Origin: Bacteroidota bacterium
GTDB taxonomy: Bacteria; Bacteroidota; Bacteroidia; Bacteroidales; Lentimicrobiaceae
DNA length: 64,000 nucleotides
Direction of reading: 5' to 3'
Assembly (NCBI GenBank): GCA_009773455.1
Contig: WSXU01000003.1
Location: 1 to 64,000, forward strand
The notes below the pieces were generated by a model. That model saw only the letters and a list, made by a program, of their open reading frames with translations, was not told the origin of the DNA and ran no database searches. The position numbers and the translations under genes were made by a program. Of the stretch, positions 17,256-25,886 are shown one piece after another; the stretch's first letter is position 1, and every line of letters begins with the position of its first letter.

Positions 17256-19304
17256 TTAGTCGCGGGGCCTCCTGGTAAGTGGTTGCATCATCATGGTAAA
17301 GGTGCTGCCTTTTTCCAGTTCACTTTCAACCTTGATAATGCCATGGTTGAGTTCCATGAATTCGAGGCAGAGCGCAAGGCCGAGTCCGGTTCCGCGCTCG
17401 CCCATTGTTCCGGCCCTCTGGACTTTCGGATCGAAGGTAAAGAGTCTTTCCAGGATTTCTGATGACATTCCGGTGCCGGTGTCTTTCACGGCAAGTCTTA
17501 CCATATCGTCGGCCTGGGTCGCACTCAGGTGAATGTTCCCATTAACCGGTGTAAATTTAATGGCATTTGAAATAAGATTTCTCAGCACAGCCATGATCAT
17601 ATCCGGGTCAGCCCATGCCTGCAGAAGCGGAGGAAGGTCATAGGTGAGCTGAATGTTTTTCTTTTTAAGCGGCGACTGAAATACAGGCAGTGTTTCAAGA
17701 ACAAGATCCCTTACGTTGAATGATCTGAAGAGATATTCATATTCGGAACTCAGCAATTCCGAAAAGCCCAGGATTGACTGAAAGGGTGATTTAAGGTCGT
17801 GGGCGACAATACTAAAAAACTTATTCTTGGTTTCATTTTGTTTATACTGCTCTTTATAAAGCAGATTCAGTTCTTCCTTCTGTTGAATAATCTGCTGATT
17901 GCTCTCAGCCAGCAATTCATTCTTTCGTTTCTTCGACTGGTACATCGATAGCAGAAAGGTTGAAAAGACAATAATGATAACCGAAATGGCAATCAACAGG
18001 TTACGTATGATCTGCTGTCGCTTCAAGGCAAGCTGGCTGAAGATATTCTGCTGCCTGAGCAACTGGTTATCGCGTTCAGTCTGTTCTGATTCAAAACTAA
18101 CCCTCAGCCGGTTGAGCCTTTCATTGCTTTCAAGGTTATAGATACTGTCAGTATAGGTCTTATGCTTTCTCAGAAACACGTAGGCTCTTTTAAAGTCGCC
18201 TTTTTCGTTCCAGGCATTTGCCAGATGGCCATAGATTTCTTCCAGAAGCACATCCGATCTGGTTTTGTCGGCAAAAGTCAGGGCCTCGTTCAGCAGGGAG
18301 ATGGCTTCATCAAGCTCTTTCTGTTTTATTTTCAATGAGGCCATTTTACTCAGGACAGATGCCTGAAGGTAGCTGTCGTGGTTGTTGTTGAGCAATCTGA
18401 GTGCTTCCTTGTAATTAATCAGGGATTGCGACAGATTACCTTCATCCTGATAGATATTTCCAATATTAAGAAGGCTTGAAATGATGCCTGCATTGTCGTT
18501 GATGCGGCGCGAAATCTCAATTGAGAGCCGGTTATATTCAAGGGCTTCATCAATATTACCCAGGCCCTGAAGTGCAGATCCAAGATTGGTGTAACTTGTT
18601 GAAAGACTCAAAAGGTTATTCTGACGTTTATTGATGAACTCTGCCTTGTGGTAATAATCGAGTGCAATTTTATAATCTTTAAGGCTGAGATAGACATTGC
18701 CAATGTTGTTGAAGGATTTTGAGAGTCCTGTGCTGTCATTTGTCTTTTCGTGGATCCGCAGTGCCTGACTCAGATAATTCAGCGATTTATCGAATCGTCC
18801 CAGTGAATAATATACATTACCGATGTTGGTGTAGGAGAGGGCGAGCTTTTTTTCATTCTCGATTTTCGAAAATATTGTAGATGCTTCAATATAGCGTTTT
18901 AACGCACCTGAATAATCGCCCTGTATTTCAAGAATCAGCCCTGAATTGTTCAGGGTTGAGGCAATGCCGTCCTTATCTTCAATCTGCTTATAAATAAACA
19001 GAGCCTGTTCAAAATACTCGAGCGACTGACGATAATTGGTCATGTAATAATGTATGTTCCCCAGATTTTTAAGGGCATACGCTTTTTCCGCTTTATTTCC
19101 TGCTTCATCGGCAAGCTTAAGTACTTCAATCCCAAGCGCCAGTGCTTTTTCCGGTGATTGTTCTATCATATCAGAGACCTTCCGGTTTAATTCCGGAAGA
19201 TTCTTTTTATCAGCGGAGGTTTCTTTGGCTGAAAAGCCCGAAAATCCAAAGCAAAAAAGAAAAACTGGTAACAGAAGCAGACACTTCGAAATTCTTGTTG
19301 TCAT
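17256..19304 (-). CDS. TPR-containing sensor histidine kinase with shortened DHp region
   Basis: This 682-residue membrane kinase begins with a signal sequence (about 1-25). At least seven TPR repeats follow (about 65-385; repeated A-x-x-x-NIGNVY patterns) in the periplasm. A transmembrane helix (about 440-462, LLIAISVIIIVFSTFLL) and a coiled coil lead to the catalytic part. The phospho-acceptor box FFSIVAHDLKSP has its His near residue 501. The HATPase_c domain has NLISNAIKFT, DTGTGMS and GTGLGLALC. Between the phospho-His helix (LSSEYEYL) and the domain border (FNVRDLVLETL) only a few residues remain, where relatives carry about 50. Helix 2 of the dimerisation domain therefore appears to be missing in frame. 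Phosphotransfer may be altered. No response regulator is adjacent. Confidence 0.9.
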   Translation of the reverse strand: MTTRISKCLLLLPVFLFCFGFSGFSAKETSADKKNLPELNRKVSDMIEQSPEKALALGIEVLKLADEAGNKAEKAYALKNLGNIHYYMTNYRQSLEYFEQALFIYKQIEDKDGIASTLNNSGLILEIQGDYSGALKRYIEASTIFSKIENEKKLALSYTNIGNVYYSLGRFDKSLNYLSQALRIHEKTNDSTGLSKSFNNIGNVYLSLKDYKIALDYYHKAEFINKRQNNLLSLSTSYTNLGSALQGLGNIDEALEYNRLSIEISRRINDNAGIISSLLNIGNIYQDEGNLSQSLINYKEALRLLNNNHDSYLQASVLSKMASLKIKQKELDEAISLLNEALTFADKTRSDVLLEEIYGHLANAWNEKGDFKRAYVFLRKHKTYTDSIYNLESNERLNRLRVSFESEQTERDNQLLRQQNIFSQLALKRQQIIRNLLIAISVIIIVFSTFLLSMYQSKKRKNELLAESNQQIIQQKEELNLLYKEQYKQNETKNKFFSIVAHDLKSPFQSILGFSELLSSEYEYLFRSFNVRDLVLETLPVFQSPLKKKNIQLTYDLPPLLQAWADPDMIMAVLRNLISNAIKFTPVNGNIHLSATQADDMVRLAVKDTGTGMSSEILERLFTFDPKVQRAGTMGERGTGLGLALCLEFMELNHGIIKVESELEKGSTFTMMMQPLTRRPRD

Positions 19305-19408
19305 TTTTGTTTTAACTTCTGGTTTATCCGGTTTTAATGGTTTTGTAACGGGTTAACAGCAAATTTAAAGGAAACTTATTTCAATGGCATAAATGTATCA
19401 AATATCAA

Positions 19409-20572
19409 TCAATTCTTCCTGAATAAATCAGCCAGTTTTTCTGTCGCGTTTTCCCAACTGTAGTTTCGTTTTGAGAAATAGAATCCATTTTCGGCTATCT
19501 GCATTCGAAACAATTGATCTTCAAACAGATTTATCGTAAGAGCCGCTACTTTTTCAGGAGTGTCAGCAACAAGAATCTCCGTTCCGTTGGTGGCTCCCAG
19601 TGCGGCATTGCATAAAGATGAGGTGATGCAGGGGAGTCTCATCGACATGGCTTCGAGTAATTTATTCTGCAGCCCCGTGCCGATCTGCATCGGGGCCAGA
19701 AAGATCATTGCACTTGAATAGCACATCCTTATGTCATCCACCCATCCGGTTACCGTTACTTTTTCTGAAGCGAGAGCCCTGACACGGGTATGGGGTGATG
19801 CTCCGGCAAGCATGATCCGGATTTGCGGATGTGTATGGTGAATAATGGGTAAAACTTTGTTTACAAGGTATTCTGCACAATCTACATTGGGAGGATAACC
19901 CATGTTACCTGTAAATATCAGCTCATGGGTGATCGTGATTTTTCCAGGAGTAAAGAACTTACTGTCGACCCCATTCGGAACGATATGGATTTTCTCTTTT
20001 TCGGGATGGGTGATGTAATCCCTGTCGGGTGAAGAAATTATGGTTTTATTGTCGAAATGGTTGAAAAGCTTTTTTTCATACTGCTGCAGGCGGTTGTACT
20101 CGAGCCTTAAAAGGGGCTTCATCAGAAAGCTGGCGGTAGGAATTCTTCTTTCAATTCCTTTGGAAAACACATCCTGGTAATCCAGCGTTTTGGGGCCGTT
20201 AAAATGCTCCGCATAGGCGGCAGTCCTCAGAAGCTGGCAATAAAGGTGGTCGGGTTTCTCAGATTTTATCAGCCGGTTTATCTTACGTTGCGCACGGCTG
20301 CTGTAGTAATAGCCAGCCTGAAGTGGCCAGCCTTTGAACAGAGCCCGCGCGAGATTGATGATGATTGCCAGCCAGCCCTGCCGGATAATGGTAATACTTT
20401 TACAAAATGGCTTTACTTTTTCAATATATTCATTACTGACCTTCCCGTGACTGATGGCAACAAGAATGATATCGAATGATGCAGAGAGAATTCTCAGCTG
20501 ATGAAAAGCACGCAGCTTATCCCCTTTCTCAATGGGATACGGGAAGCGGGGTAAAATCACCATTAATCTCAT
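19409..20572 (-). CDS. Glycosyltransferase family 4-type protein
   Basis: The 387-residue protein has a GT-B fold. The N-terminal half has PRFPYPIEKGDKLRAFHQ (the donor/acceptor-side loop typical of the PEP-CTERM/EpsH-associated GT4 type), with IIRQGW and the LDYQDVFSKG region. The C-terminal half has HIVPNGVD, FTGNMGYPPN and TGWVDDIRMCY. The nucleotide-sugar loop is IGTGLQNKLLEAMSMRLPCITS, where the usual E-x7-E pattern can be seen. It transfers a sugar to an unidentified acceptor and probably works on surface polysaccharide or lipid-linked glycan. It lies after another glycosyltransferase in the same orientation, with a 78-base gap. Confidence 0.88.
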   Translation of the reverse strand: MRLMVILPRFPYPIEKGDKLRAFHQLRILSASFDIILVAISHGKVSNEYIEKVKPFCKSITIIRQGWLAIIINLARALFKGWPLQAGYYYSSRAQRKINRLIKSEKPDHLYCQLLRTAAYAEHFNGPKTLDYQDVFSKGIERRIPTASFLMKPLLRLEYNRLQQYEKKLFNHFDNKTIISSPDRDYITHPEKEKIHIVPNGVDSKFFTPGKITITHELIFTGNMGYPPNVDCAEYLVNKVLPIIHHTHPQIRIMLAGASPHTRVRALASEKVTVTGWVDDIRMCYSSAMIFLAPMQIGTGLQNKLLEAMSMRLPCITSSLCNAALGATNGTEILVADTPEKVAALTINLFEDQLFRMQIAENGFYFSKRNYSWENATEKLADLFRKN

Positions 20573-20650
20573 CGGCTGATAACCTGAATTTTTTTAAACC
20601 GGGAAAGTTGGGTTCTGCTATCAGGTACCTACAAAGGTATAAAAAGTAAC

Positions 20651-21859
20651 TTATTGCCCGATACTGACGTAAAATTCTGAAATTTTCCGCATCAGGTCTT
20701 CATTATTGTGATCCTTCATCACCAGTTTACGGGCATTCTGACCCAGATTTTCAATCATCCCCGGTGCATTCAGGCACTTGTCTACAGCATTGATAAATCC
20801 TTCAGCATCATTGGCAATCAATATATTCAATCCATCTGTATAATTGATTCCTTCTGCTCCGATGGCTGTTGTTATGATCACTTTTCCGGCCAGCATTCCT
20901 TCAACAATTTTTATTCTTATTCCACTACCTGAGAATAGGGGTACAATCATGATGGAATGTAACTGCATATATTTCAAAGCATCGGGAACTTCTCCATCCA
21001 CCACAATTCCATTTATATTGATATTTCTGATCCAGGCTGGCATTTCGCGGCCGGCAAGGTGGAATTTAAGCAAAGGGAATTTCCTGTTTATTGCCGGCCA
21101 TACATCACGGATAAACCAGCTTATTCCTTCCTGGTTGGGGATCCAGTTCATTGATCCAAGATGAAACAGGGTAGGTGAGGTGTTTGCCGGTTTCACTGGG
21201 ATTAACTCCATGGAATCTTTTGACGGAATTCCAAAGGGTATAGAAGTTACAGGGGTTTCCGGCGCAACCGACCTGAAAAATTCCGCATCTTTATCGGTAA
21301 TGGCGGCTATTCCATCTACTTTTTTGAGTATGTCAAGTTCATAACGCCGGAGTGTTCTGGCCAGGTGGGATAAATAGATTCTCTTCAAGGGGTTTGAACA
21401 TCCATTGGCTATCCGTTGCCAAATCAGATGCTCGATGTTGTGGGCCCTCAGCACAATCCTGGCATCCGACATGCTGCGAATCAGCGACAGATAAGGGGAT
21501 GTGAAAAGTGTTTCAAACTGGATGATGTCAAACGTATCTGTTTTAAGAATGCCTTTCAATGCATCTTTAAAACTCTCTGAAATAAATCTTTCGACATGAT
21601 AGGATTTGCCGGTAAAAAGGTTAAAAAATGCTGGCAATGGCCTTACAGTCAGATCAATATATACCATTTCGATGCCGGTGACTGACCGGTACCCCTCAGG
21701 GATTGATTCATTGCTGATACCATATTTATTGCTGTTTACAGCAAGAACCTTTACCTGGTGCCCGGCCGACATCAACCCTGTTACCATGGCATTCATGGCT
21801 ATTGGTCCCCCCTCAAGTGGCGGCCAGGGCGATTTATTGCAGAGAAGAAGTATTTTCAT
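20651..21859 (-). CDS. Glycosyltransferase family 4-type protein
   Basis: The 402-residue GT-B enzyme opens with KILLLCNKSPWPPLEGGPIAMNAM, the usual glycine-rich first loop, and has IVLRAHNIEHLIWQRIA. The nucleotide-sugar binding region is FHLGSMNWIPNQEGISWFI, followed by VDGEVPDALKYMQLHSIMIVPLFSGSGIRIKIVEGMLAGKVIITT, which carries the family's E-G loop. The GT-type fold and length match neighbouring family 4 enzymes. Its start overlaps the LptF/G gene by 4 bases (ATGA), so the two are translationally coupled. The pairing of two transferases with a lipopolysaccharide-export-type permease suggests a role in envelope glycolipid synthesis, but the actual substrate is unknown. Confidence 0.9.
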   Translation of the reverse strand: MKILLLCNKSPWPPLEGGPIAMNAMVTGLMSAGHQVKVLAVNSNKYGISNESIPEGYRSVTGIEMVYIDLTVRPLPAFFNLFTGKSYHVERFISESFKDALKGILKTDTFDIIQFETLFTSPYLSLIRSMSDARIVLRAHNIEHLIWQRIANGCSNPLKRIYLSHLARTLRRYELDILKKVDGIAAITDKDAEFFRSVAPETPVTSIPFGIPSKDSMELIPVKPANTSPTLFHLGSMNWIPNQEGISWFIRDVWPAINRKFPLLKFHLAGREMPAWIRNININGIVVDGEVPDALKYMQLHSIMIVPLFSGSGIRIKIVEGMLAGKVIITTAIGAEGINYTDGLNILIANDAEGFINAVDKCLNAPGMIENLGQNARKLVMKDHNNEDLMRKISEFYVSIGQ

Positions 21860-23319
21860 TCTTCAGCCTGGTTAGTCGTGACTTTTGGTGTTTTTTGAAA
21901 TTTCCCGATCAGGCCGGCAAAGAAACGTTTCCAGACGTCCGGATCAAACAAGGGGGAATCCGTGGTTGCTTTTATCGTAAGAATAACCCCCAGGGGGAGC
22001 AGCACTGCCGATGACAGCCACATACCATAGACTGCTTCCAGCTGCCCGGCCTTTACCGATTTTTCCCCCGTCATGGAGATGACATGATAAATAACAAAGA
22101 AAATTACTGAAATGATCAGCGGCAGACCAAGCCCGCCTTTGCGGATGATGGCTCCCAGCGGCGCTCCTATAAAGAACAATACCAGGCAGGCAAACGACAA
22201 TGTGAACTTCCGGTGCCACTCTACTTCGTGCTTATACAGCAACACTTGCCTTTCTTTAAGGTCATTTCTCACGTATTCTATATTATTCAGCATATTTCTT
22301 GCCGAATTGAGTGATGCTTCATGGGCTTTCAGGACATCATCCCTGCCCATATCCCTGAAAGCAAGCAGCCTGTCATGCACAACTACCGGTTTTTCGGAAA
22401 TTTTTATTCTTGCTGAATCGAGTTGTGCATTAAAATAGAAACCCTTTTCAGTTGAATGAAGCCATCCTTCATTCCGGGTAGTGATTTCTTTCCGGATTGA
22501 ATCTTCAGATGTGGAGAGCTGCTTTAGATTCAGCATCTGGTAATGATTTCTGAAGAGGGCTTCATTGGTCCGCATCATTTTAAACTGCGACAGATCAAAC
22601 CGCTTGTATTGTTCTTTAAAGTAAGTGCGCTGAAAAGGTTTGCGCATGTCATTATGCCTGTCGCTTTTCTCATCATATTTATAACCATTGAACAGGGTCA
22701 GTTCCAGGGTGCTGCCATCAGTACTCTGGATCATTTTGCCCGAATCAGCCCTGGTTACTGTTGTATTGCCCATTCTTGAAGAATGATCATAGATCATCAC
22801 ATCCCGTATGGTGATATCATCTTTTTCCTTCTTGCCGAAACGCATCACAAATCCATCAATGCCATTGTAAAAGATGCCGTCCCTGATGTTGAGGGCCAGT
22901 TTCTGCTGCCTGACATCATAAAGAATAGATTTAAACTTCAGATTGGTGACCGGTAGAATATTGTTGGAGAAGAAGAAGGCGAAAACACTGATAAGTACAG
23001 ACAGCACAATCAATGGCCGCATAACGGTACTCAGTGAAATACCTGCCGATTTGATGGCAACCAGCTCATATCGTTCGCCGAGGTTACCAAATGTCATCAG
23101 TGACGATAGCAGGATGGCAAGTGGAAGTGCAAGCGGAACAAAAGTAGTGGAAGCATAAAACAATAATTGCCCAACCACATGCCATGGAAGCCCTTTGCCG
23201 ACGAGGTCATCAATATATTTCCATAAAAACTGCATCACCAGGATAAACAGGGCGATGAAAAATGTGAGGATCAAAGGTCCCAGGTAGGTCCTGAGAATTA
23301 GCAGATACAGGCGTTTCAC
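21856..23319 (-). CDS. LptF/LptG-family permease (YjgP/YjgQ)
   Basis: The 487-residue inner-membrane protein has the expected topology. Two to three N-terminal transmembrane helices (about 10-35, 50-80, 100-125) are followed by a large periplasmic beta-jellyroll region (about 125-380, with FYNGIDGFVMRFGKK and LTLFNGYKYDEK). Three C-terminal helices (about 385-405, 410-430, 445-465) include FFIGAPLGAIIRKGGLGLPL, a family hallmark. LptF/LptG work with the LptB ATPase to extract lipopolysaccharide and deliver it to the periplasmic bridge. The long interior, with coiled parts such as NEGWLHSTEKG, is typical of Bacteroidota homologues. It is followed directly by two glycosyltransferase genes and no lptB is nearby. 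Confidence 0.92.
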   Translation of the reverse strand: MKRLYLLILRTYLGPLILTFFIALFILVMQFLWKYIDDLVGKGLPWHVVGQLLFYASTTFVPLALPLAILLSSLMTFGNLGERYELVAIKSAGISLSTVMRPLIVLSVLISVFAFFFSNNILPVTNLKFKSILYDVRQQKLALNIRDGIFYNGIDGFVMRFGKKEKDDITIRDVMIYDHSSRMGNTTVTRADSGKMIQSTDGSTLELTLFNGYKYDEKSDRHNDMRKPFQRTYFKEQYKRFDLSQFKMMRTNEALFRNHYQMLNLKQLSTSEDSIRKEITTRNEGWLHSTEKGFYFNAQLDSARIKISEKPVVVHDRLLAFRDMGRDDVLKAHEASLNSARNMLNNIEYVRNDLKERQVLLYKHEVEWHRKFTLSFACLVLFFIGAPLGAIIRKGGLGLPLIISVIFFVIYHVISMTGEKSVKAGQLEAVYGMWLSSAVLLPLGVILTIKATTDSPLFDPDVWKRFFAGLIGKFQKTPKVTTNQAEE

Positions 23320-23710
23320 AAATCGTTATAGTATGCAGCAAAAATAATCATTTGTTTGATTGAAAATATCGGGTTTATTAAGCCGCTTTTTGCAGAGATG
23401 AGTTACAGGTTTCTTCGTGGCTGCCATTTCGAAATCATTCATGTGCTTTCCCTGAACCGACTTTGCTGATCCGATGGTTGTTGAAGCGCTGGCAGGTCAT
23501 ACCATCCATCAGGCATCAATAACAGGTGTCAGCCGAACTGAGCCGGCTGCCTTCGATAAATATGCGGGATCTGAAAAATCGCTACGATTTACTAAACTAT
23601 TGATTTTAAGCAATCTGTGCTCCAAAGCATTTAAATTGTTTATAAGATATGCAGAAGTATGGTGCAATAAAACTCCCTACATTTGCCTTGAAATTACATA
23701 CACTTTGGTT
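23320..23710. promoter_or_regulatory. Divergent intergenic region
   Basis: These 391 bases separate the divergent permease and GNAT-type genes. TACATTTGC at 23678-23686 matches the Bacteroidota -7 element (TAnnTTTG) 25 bases before the GNAT gene start. The reading frame extending from 23474 to 23710 upstream of that start has no family support and is not considered coding. Confidence 0.6.
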
Positions 23711-24901
23711 ATGATTCTGAAAGAGGTAAAAGATAAGGCACGGGCAAGGGAGTTTCTCGACCTGGCCAGGAAAATCTATGAAGGAGACCCTTACTGGGTT
23801 TGCCCTCTTGATAATATGGTTGAAGGCGTTTTTGACCCTGCCCGGAATGTATTTTTTACACATGGCGAAGCCATAAGGTGGGTATTGTATGATGATCAGG
23901 GTAACAGCATTGGCAGGGTAGCTGCCTTTATCAACCGGAAGAAGGCGTTTAATTTCGAGCAACCCACTGGTGGCATGGGTTTCTTTGAGTGCATAAACGA
24001 CAGGGAAGCGGCATATTGTCTTTTCGATGCCAGTAAAGCCTGGCTTGCCGATAAAGGCATGGAAGCCATGGATGGTCCGATTAATTTTGGCGAAAATGAA
24101 AATTTCTGGGGTCTGCTGGTTGAAGGATATATGCATCCCAGTTTCGGAATGAATTACCATCATAAATATTATATTGACTTTTTCGAATCTTATGGGTTTA
24201 AGCCCTATTTTGAGCAGGTTACCAACCATCTCGATCTAACAAAGCCATTTCCCGAACGATTCTGGAAGATTGCAGACTGGGTCAGGCAAAGGCCGGGATA
24301 TGAATTTAAACATTTTACATGGAAAAACAGCAGGCAGTTCATTGAGGATTTCAAGAATATTTATGATGATGCATGGCAGTTTCATGAAAACTTCACACCC
24401 ATCGAAACAAAGGTGCTTCTGAAATCACTTGAGGAGATAAAGCCTATTATGGTGGAGGAGTTTATCTGGTTTGCCTATCATGAAAGTGAACCGATTGCCT
24501 TTCTTGTTATGGTTCCGGATGCCAATGAGATGCTGAAACGCTTTCATGGAAAAATGGGACTGATCGACAAGCTGAGATTCTGGTATCTAAGTAAGATGAA
24601 TATCTTTACCCGGTCGCGCATCACAGTGATGGGTATTAAACCCAAATATCAGAAATCAGGGATTGAATCGGCAATTTTCTGGCATCTTGACAAGGTGATG
24701 AAAAAACGGCCCAATTATAAGGAAATAGAGCTTTCCTGGGTGGGCGATTTCAATCCGAAAATGAGGCAATTGCACGAATCGGTCGGAGGGTATTTTGCCA
24801 AAAGGCACATCACTTACAGGTACCTGTTCAGCCAGGCTTCAGATTTCAGAAGATCGGTTATCATACCACTTGACACCAAGGAAAAAACAGTGAAATCCTG
24901 A
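23711..24901 (+). CDS. GNAT-like acyltransferase family protein
   Basis: The 396-residue cytoplasmic protein belongs to a large Bacteroidota group annotated as N-acetyltransferase-like. The N-terminal half carries DGPINFGENENFWGLLVEGY and FGMNYHHKYYIDFFE. The C-terminal half has SRITVMGIKPKYQKSGIESAIFWHLDKVM, a GNAT-like acetyl-CoA binding segment (motif A), followed by IELSWVGDFNPKMRQLHESVGG (motif B region). The substrate is unknown. I start it at the ATG at 23711: the protein family begins here (MILKEV), and a -7-like TACATTTGC lies 25 bases upstream. The frame is open further upstream but without family similarity. Confidence 0.85.
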   Translation: MILKEVKDKARAREFLDLARKIYEGDPYWVCPLDNMVEGVFDPARNVFFTHGEAIRWVLYDDQGNSIGRVAAFINRKKAFNFEQPTGGMGFFECINDREAAYCLFDASKAWLADKGMEAMDGPINFGENENFWGLLVEGYMHPSFGMNYHHKYYIDFFESYGFKPYFEQVTNHLDLTKPFPERFWKIADWVRQRPGYEFKHFTWKNSRQFIEDFKNIYDDAWQFHENFTPIETKVLLKSLEEIKPIMVEEFIWFAYHESEPIAFLVMVPDANEMLKRFHGKMGLIDKLRFWYLSKMNIFTRSRITVMGIKPKYQKSGIESAIFWHLDKVMKKRPNYKEIELSWVGDFNPKMRQLHESVGGYFAKRHITYRYLFSQASDFRRSVIIPLDTKEKTVKS

Positions 24902-25192
24902 AATGGATCATTGAATTCTTTCCTGAATGAGATCCGGAACCGCCGATTGAAAAATCCGGCTGAAAGTTCTGATTTTCTCAGCGATCTCTCCCATTTATTT
25001 ATAAGTCAGATCTTTTTTCTTTTAACATCGGAAATTGAAAATAAATATTCTGTATAGTCCGACTGATTTGTAATAGATTGCCTTCGGTGAACCTGTCTGC
25101 ATTCGCATAACAACAGGACTGTCTGCCTGAAGCAGTAAAACTGGCTCTTTTTGGCCGGTTCCTCACCCCGTCCCTGAAATGCTAACTATCTG

Positions 25193-25217
25193 TCATTCCG
25201 AACGAAGTGAGGAATCC
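25193..25217. repeat. REP-like dispersed element (short imperfect palindrome)
   Basis: The string TCATTCCGAACGAAGTGAGGA, with GTCATTCC and GAGGAATC pairing at its ends, is a common type of Bacteroidota intergenic repeat. A related TCAGGCTGAGC...GAACGAAGCCT pattern lies inside the 165-bp element at 8028-8077. Confidence 0.45.
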
Positions 25218-25368
25218 CATACTCATTTTGTTTTATTTTTATTTTTAGTCGGACACAAGTGATAAATATTTGATAAATAATGTAAATTTGCATTGAGAGA
25301 GCTACTAAACTATTAACCCATTTATTTACTCATTTTATCTAAATCTCAAATGAAACAGAGCTTTCCTT

Positions 25369-25418
25369 TGCGGCTGCGTTCAGAACGCAGGTCGCTTCAG
25401 CGTAGCGTAACAGCCGCA
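25369..25418. repeat. 50-bp branched palindrome
   Basis: Outer arms TGCGGCTG (25369-25376) and CAGCCGCA (25411-25418) enclose a hairpin with arms CTGCGTT and AACGCAG (25374-25390), and a smaller CGCT/AGCG hairpin. The outer and first inner arms share two bases (CT), so they are alternative rather than simultaneous at that point. It looks like a small REP-type element rather than a terminator, because it lies about 470 bases from the nearest gene end. Confidence 0.5.
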
Positions 25419-25886
25419 CCTGTCAACGGTTCATAATCCGGAATCGTATACTTCCATTGACAAGGTAAAAGAAATTCAGTCGTGTTGGATTTTCAGGTCA
25501 ATGACTTATCCGGTCATCAGCAGTTCAATTTTCTGTTCAGGAAACCGGTAAATTGTCTGATTTTTATCAAACACTGAAACTGCCGCAACGCTGGTCTCGA
25601 TGATTTCCATCATTGTTGCTGCCGGTCAGGCCTTTCGGAGGGCGGATCAGGACCAATGAGAAATAATGCATAAAGGATTCTGCCATTTGCTAGTTATTTG
25701 ATTCTGAAACCAGTGCCGATTGTTGTTCTGACATGTTGTGGAAAACCCGGATTGACCGGTATTAATTGTTCAGCATTTTTGTTAAGTGTTAAAAATAAAA
25801 TCCCTACTGAGCTTGCGTTTGAGTGTAAAGTATTACTAACTTAGTGGTCTTAAAAACCAAGTAACTAACCCAAATTTAATCAACAA

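Larger units (their letters stand above)
24902..25886. other. Long gene-free region with palindromic repeats
   Basis: No gene is supported in these 985 bases. They contain a short REP-like sequence near 25193 and a branched palindrome at 25369-25418 (both annotated separately). The last part is the A-rich leader of the first T9SS-exported protein. Confidence 0.6.

Noticed and set aside
23474-23710. N-terminal extension of the GNAT-like gene
   Set aside because: The protein family begins at 23711, with a -7 box in the extension region; the upstream codons show no similarity.
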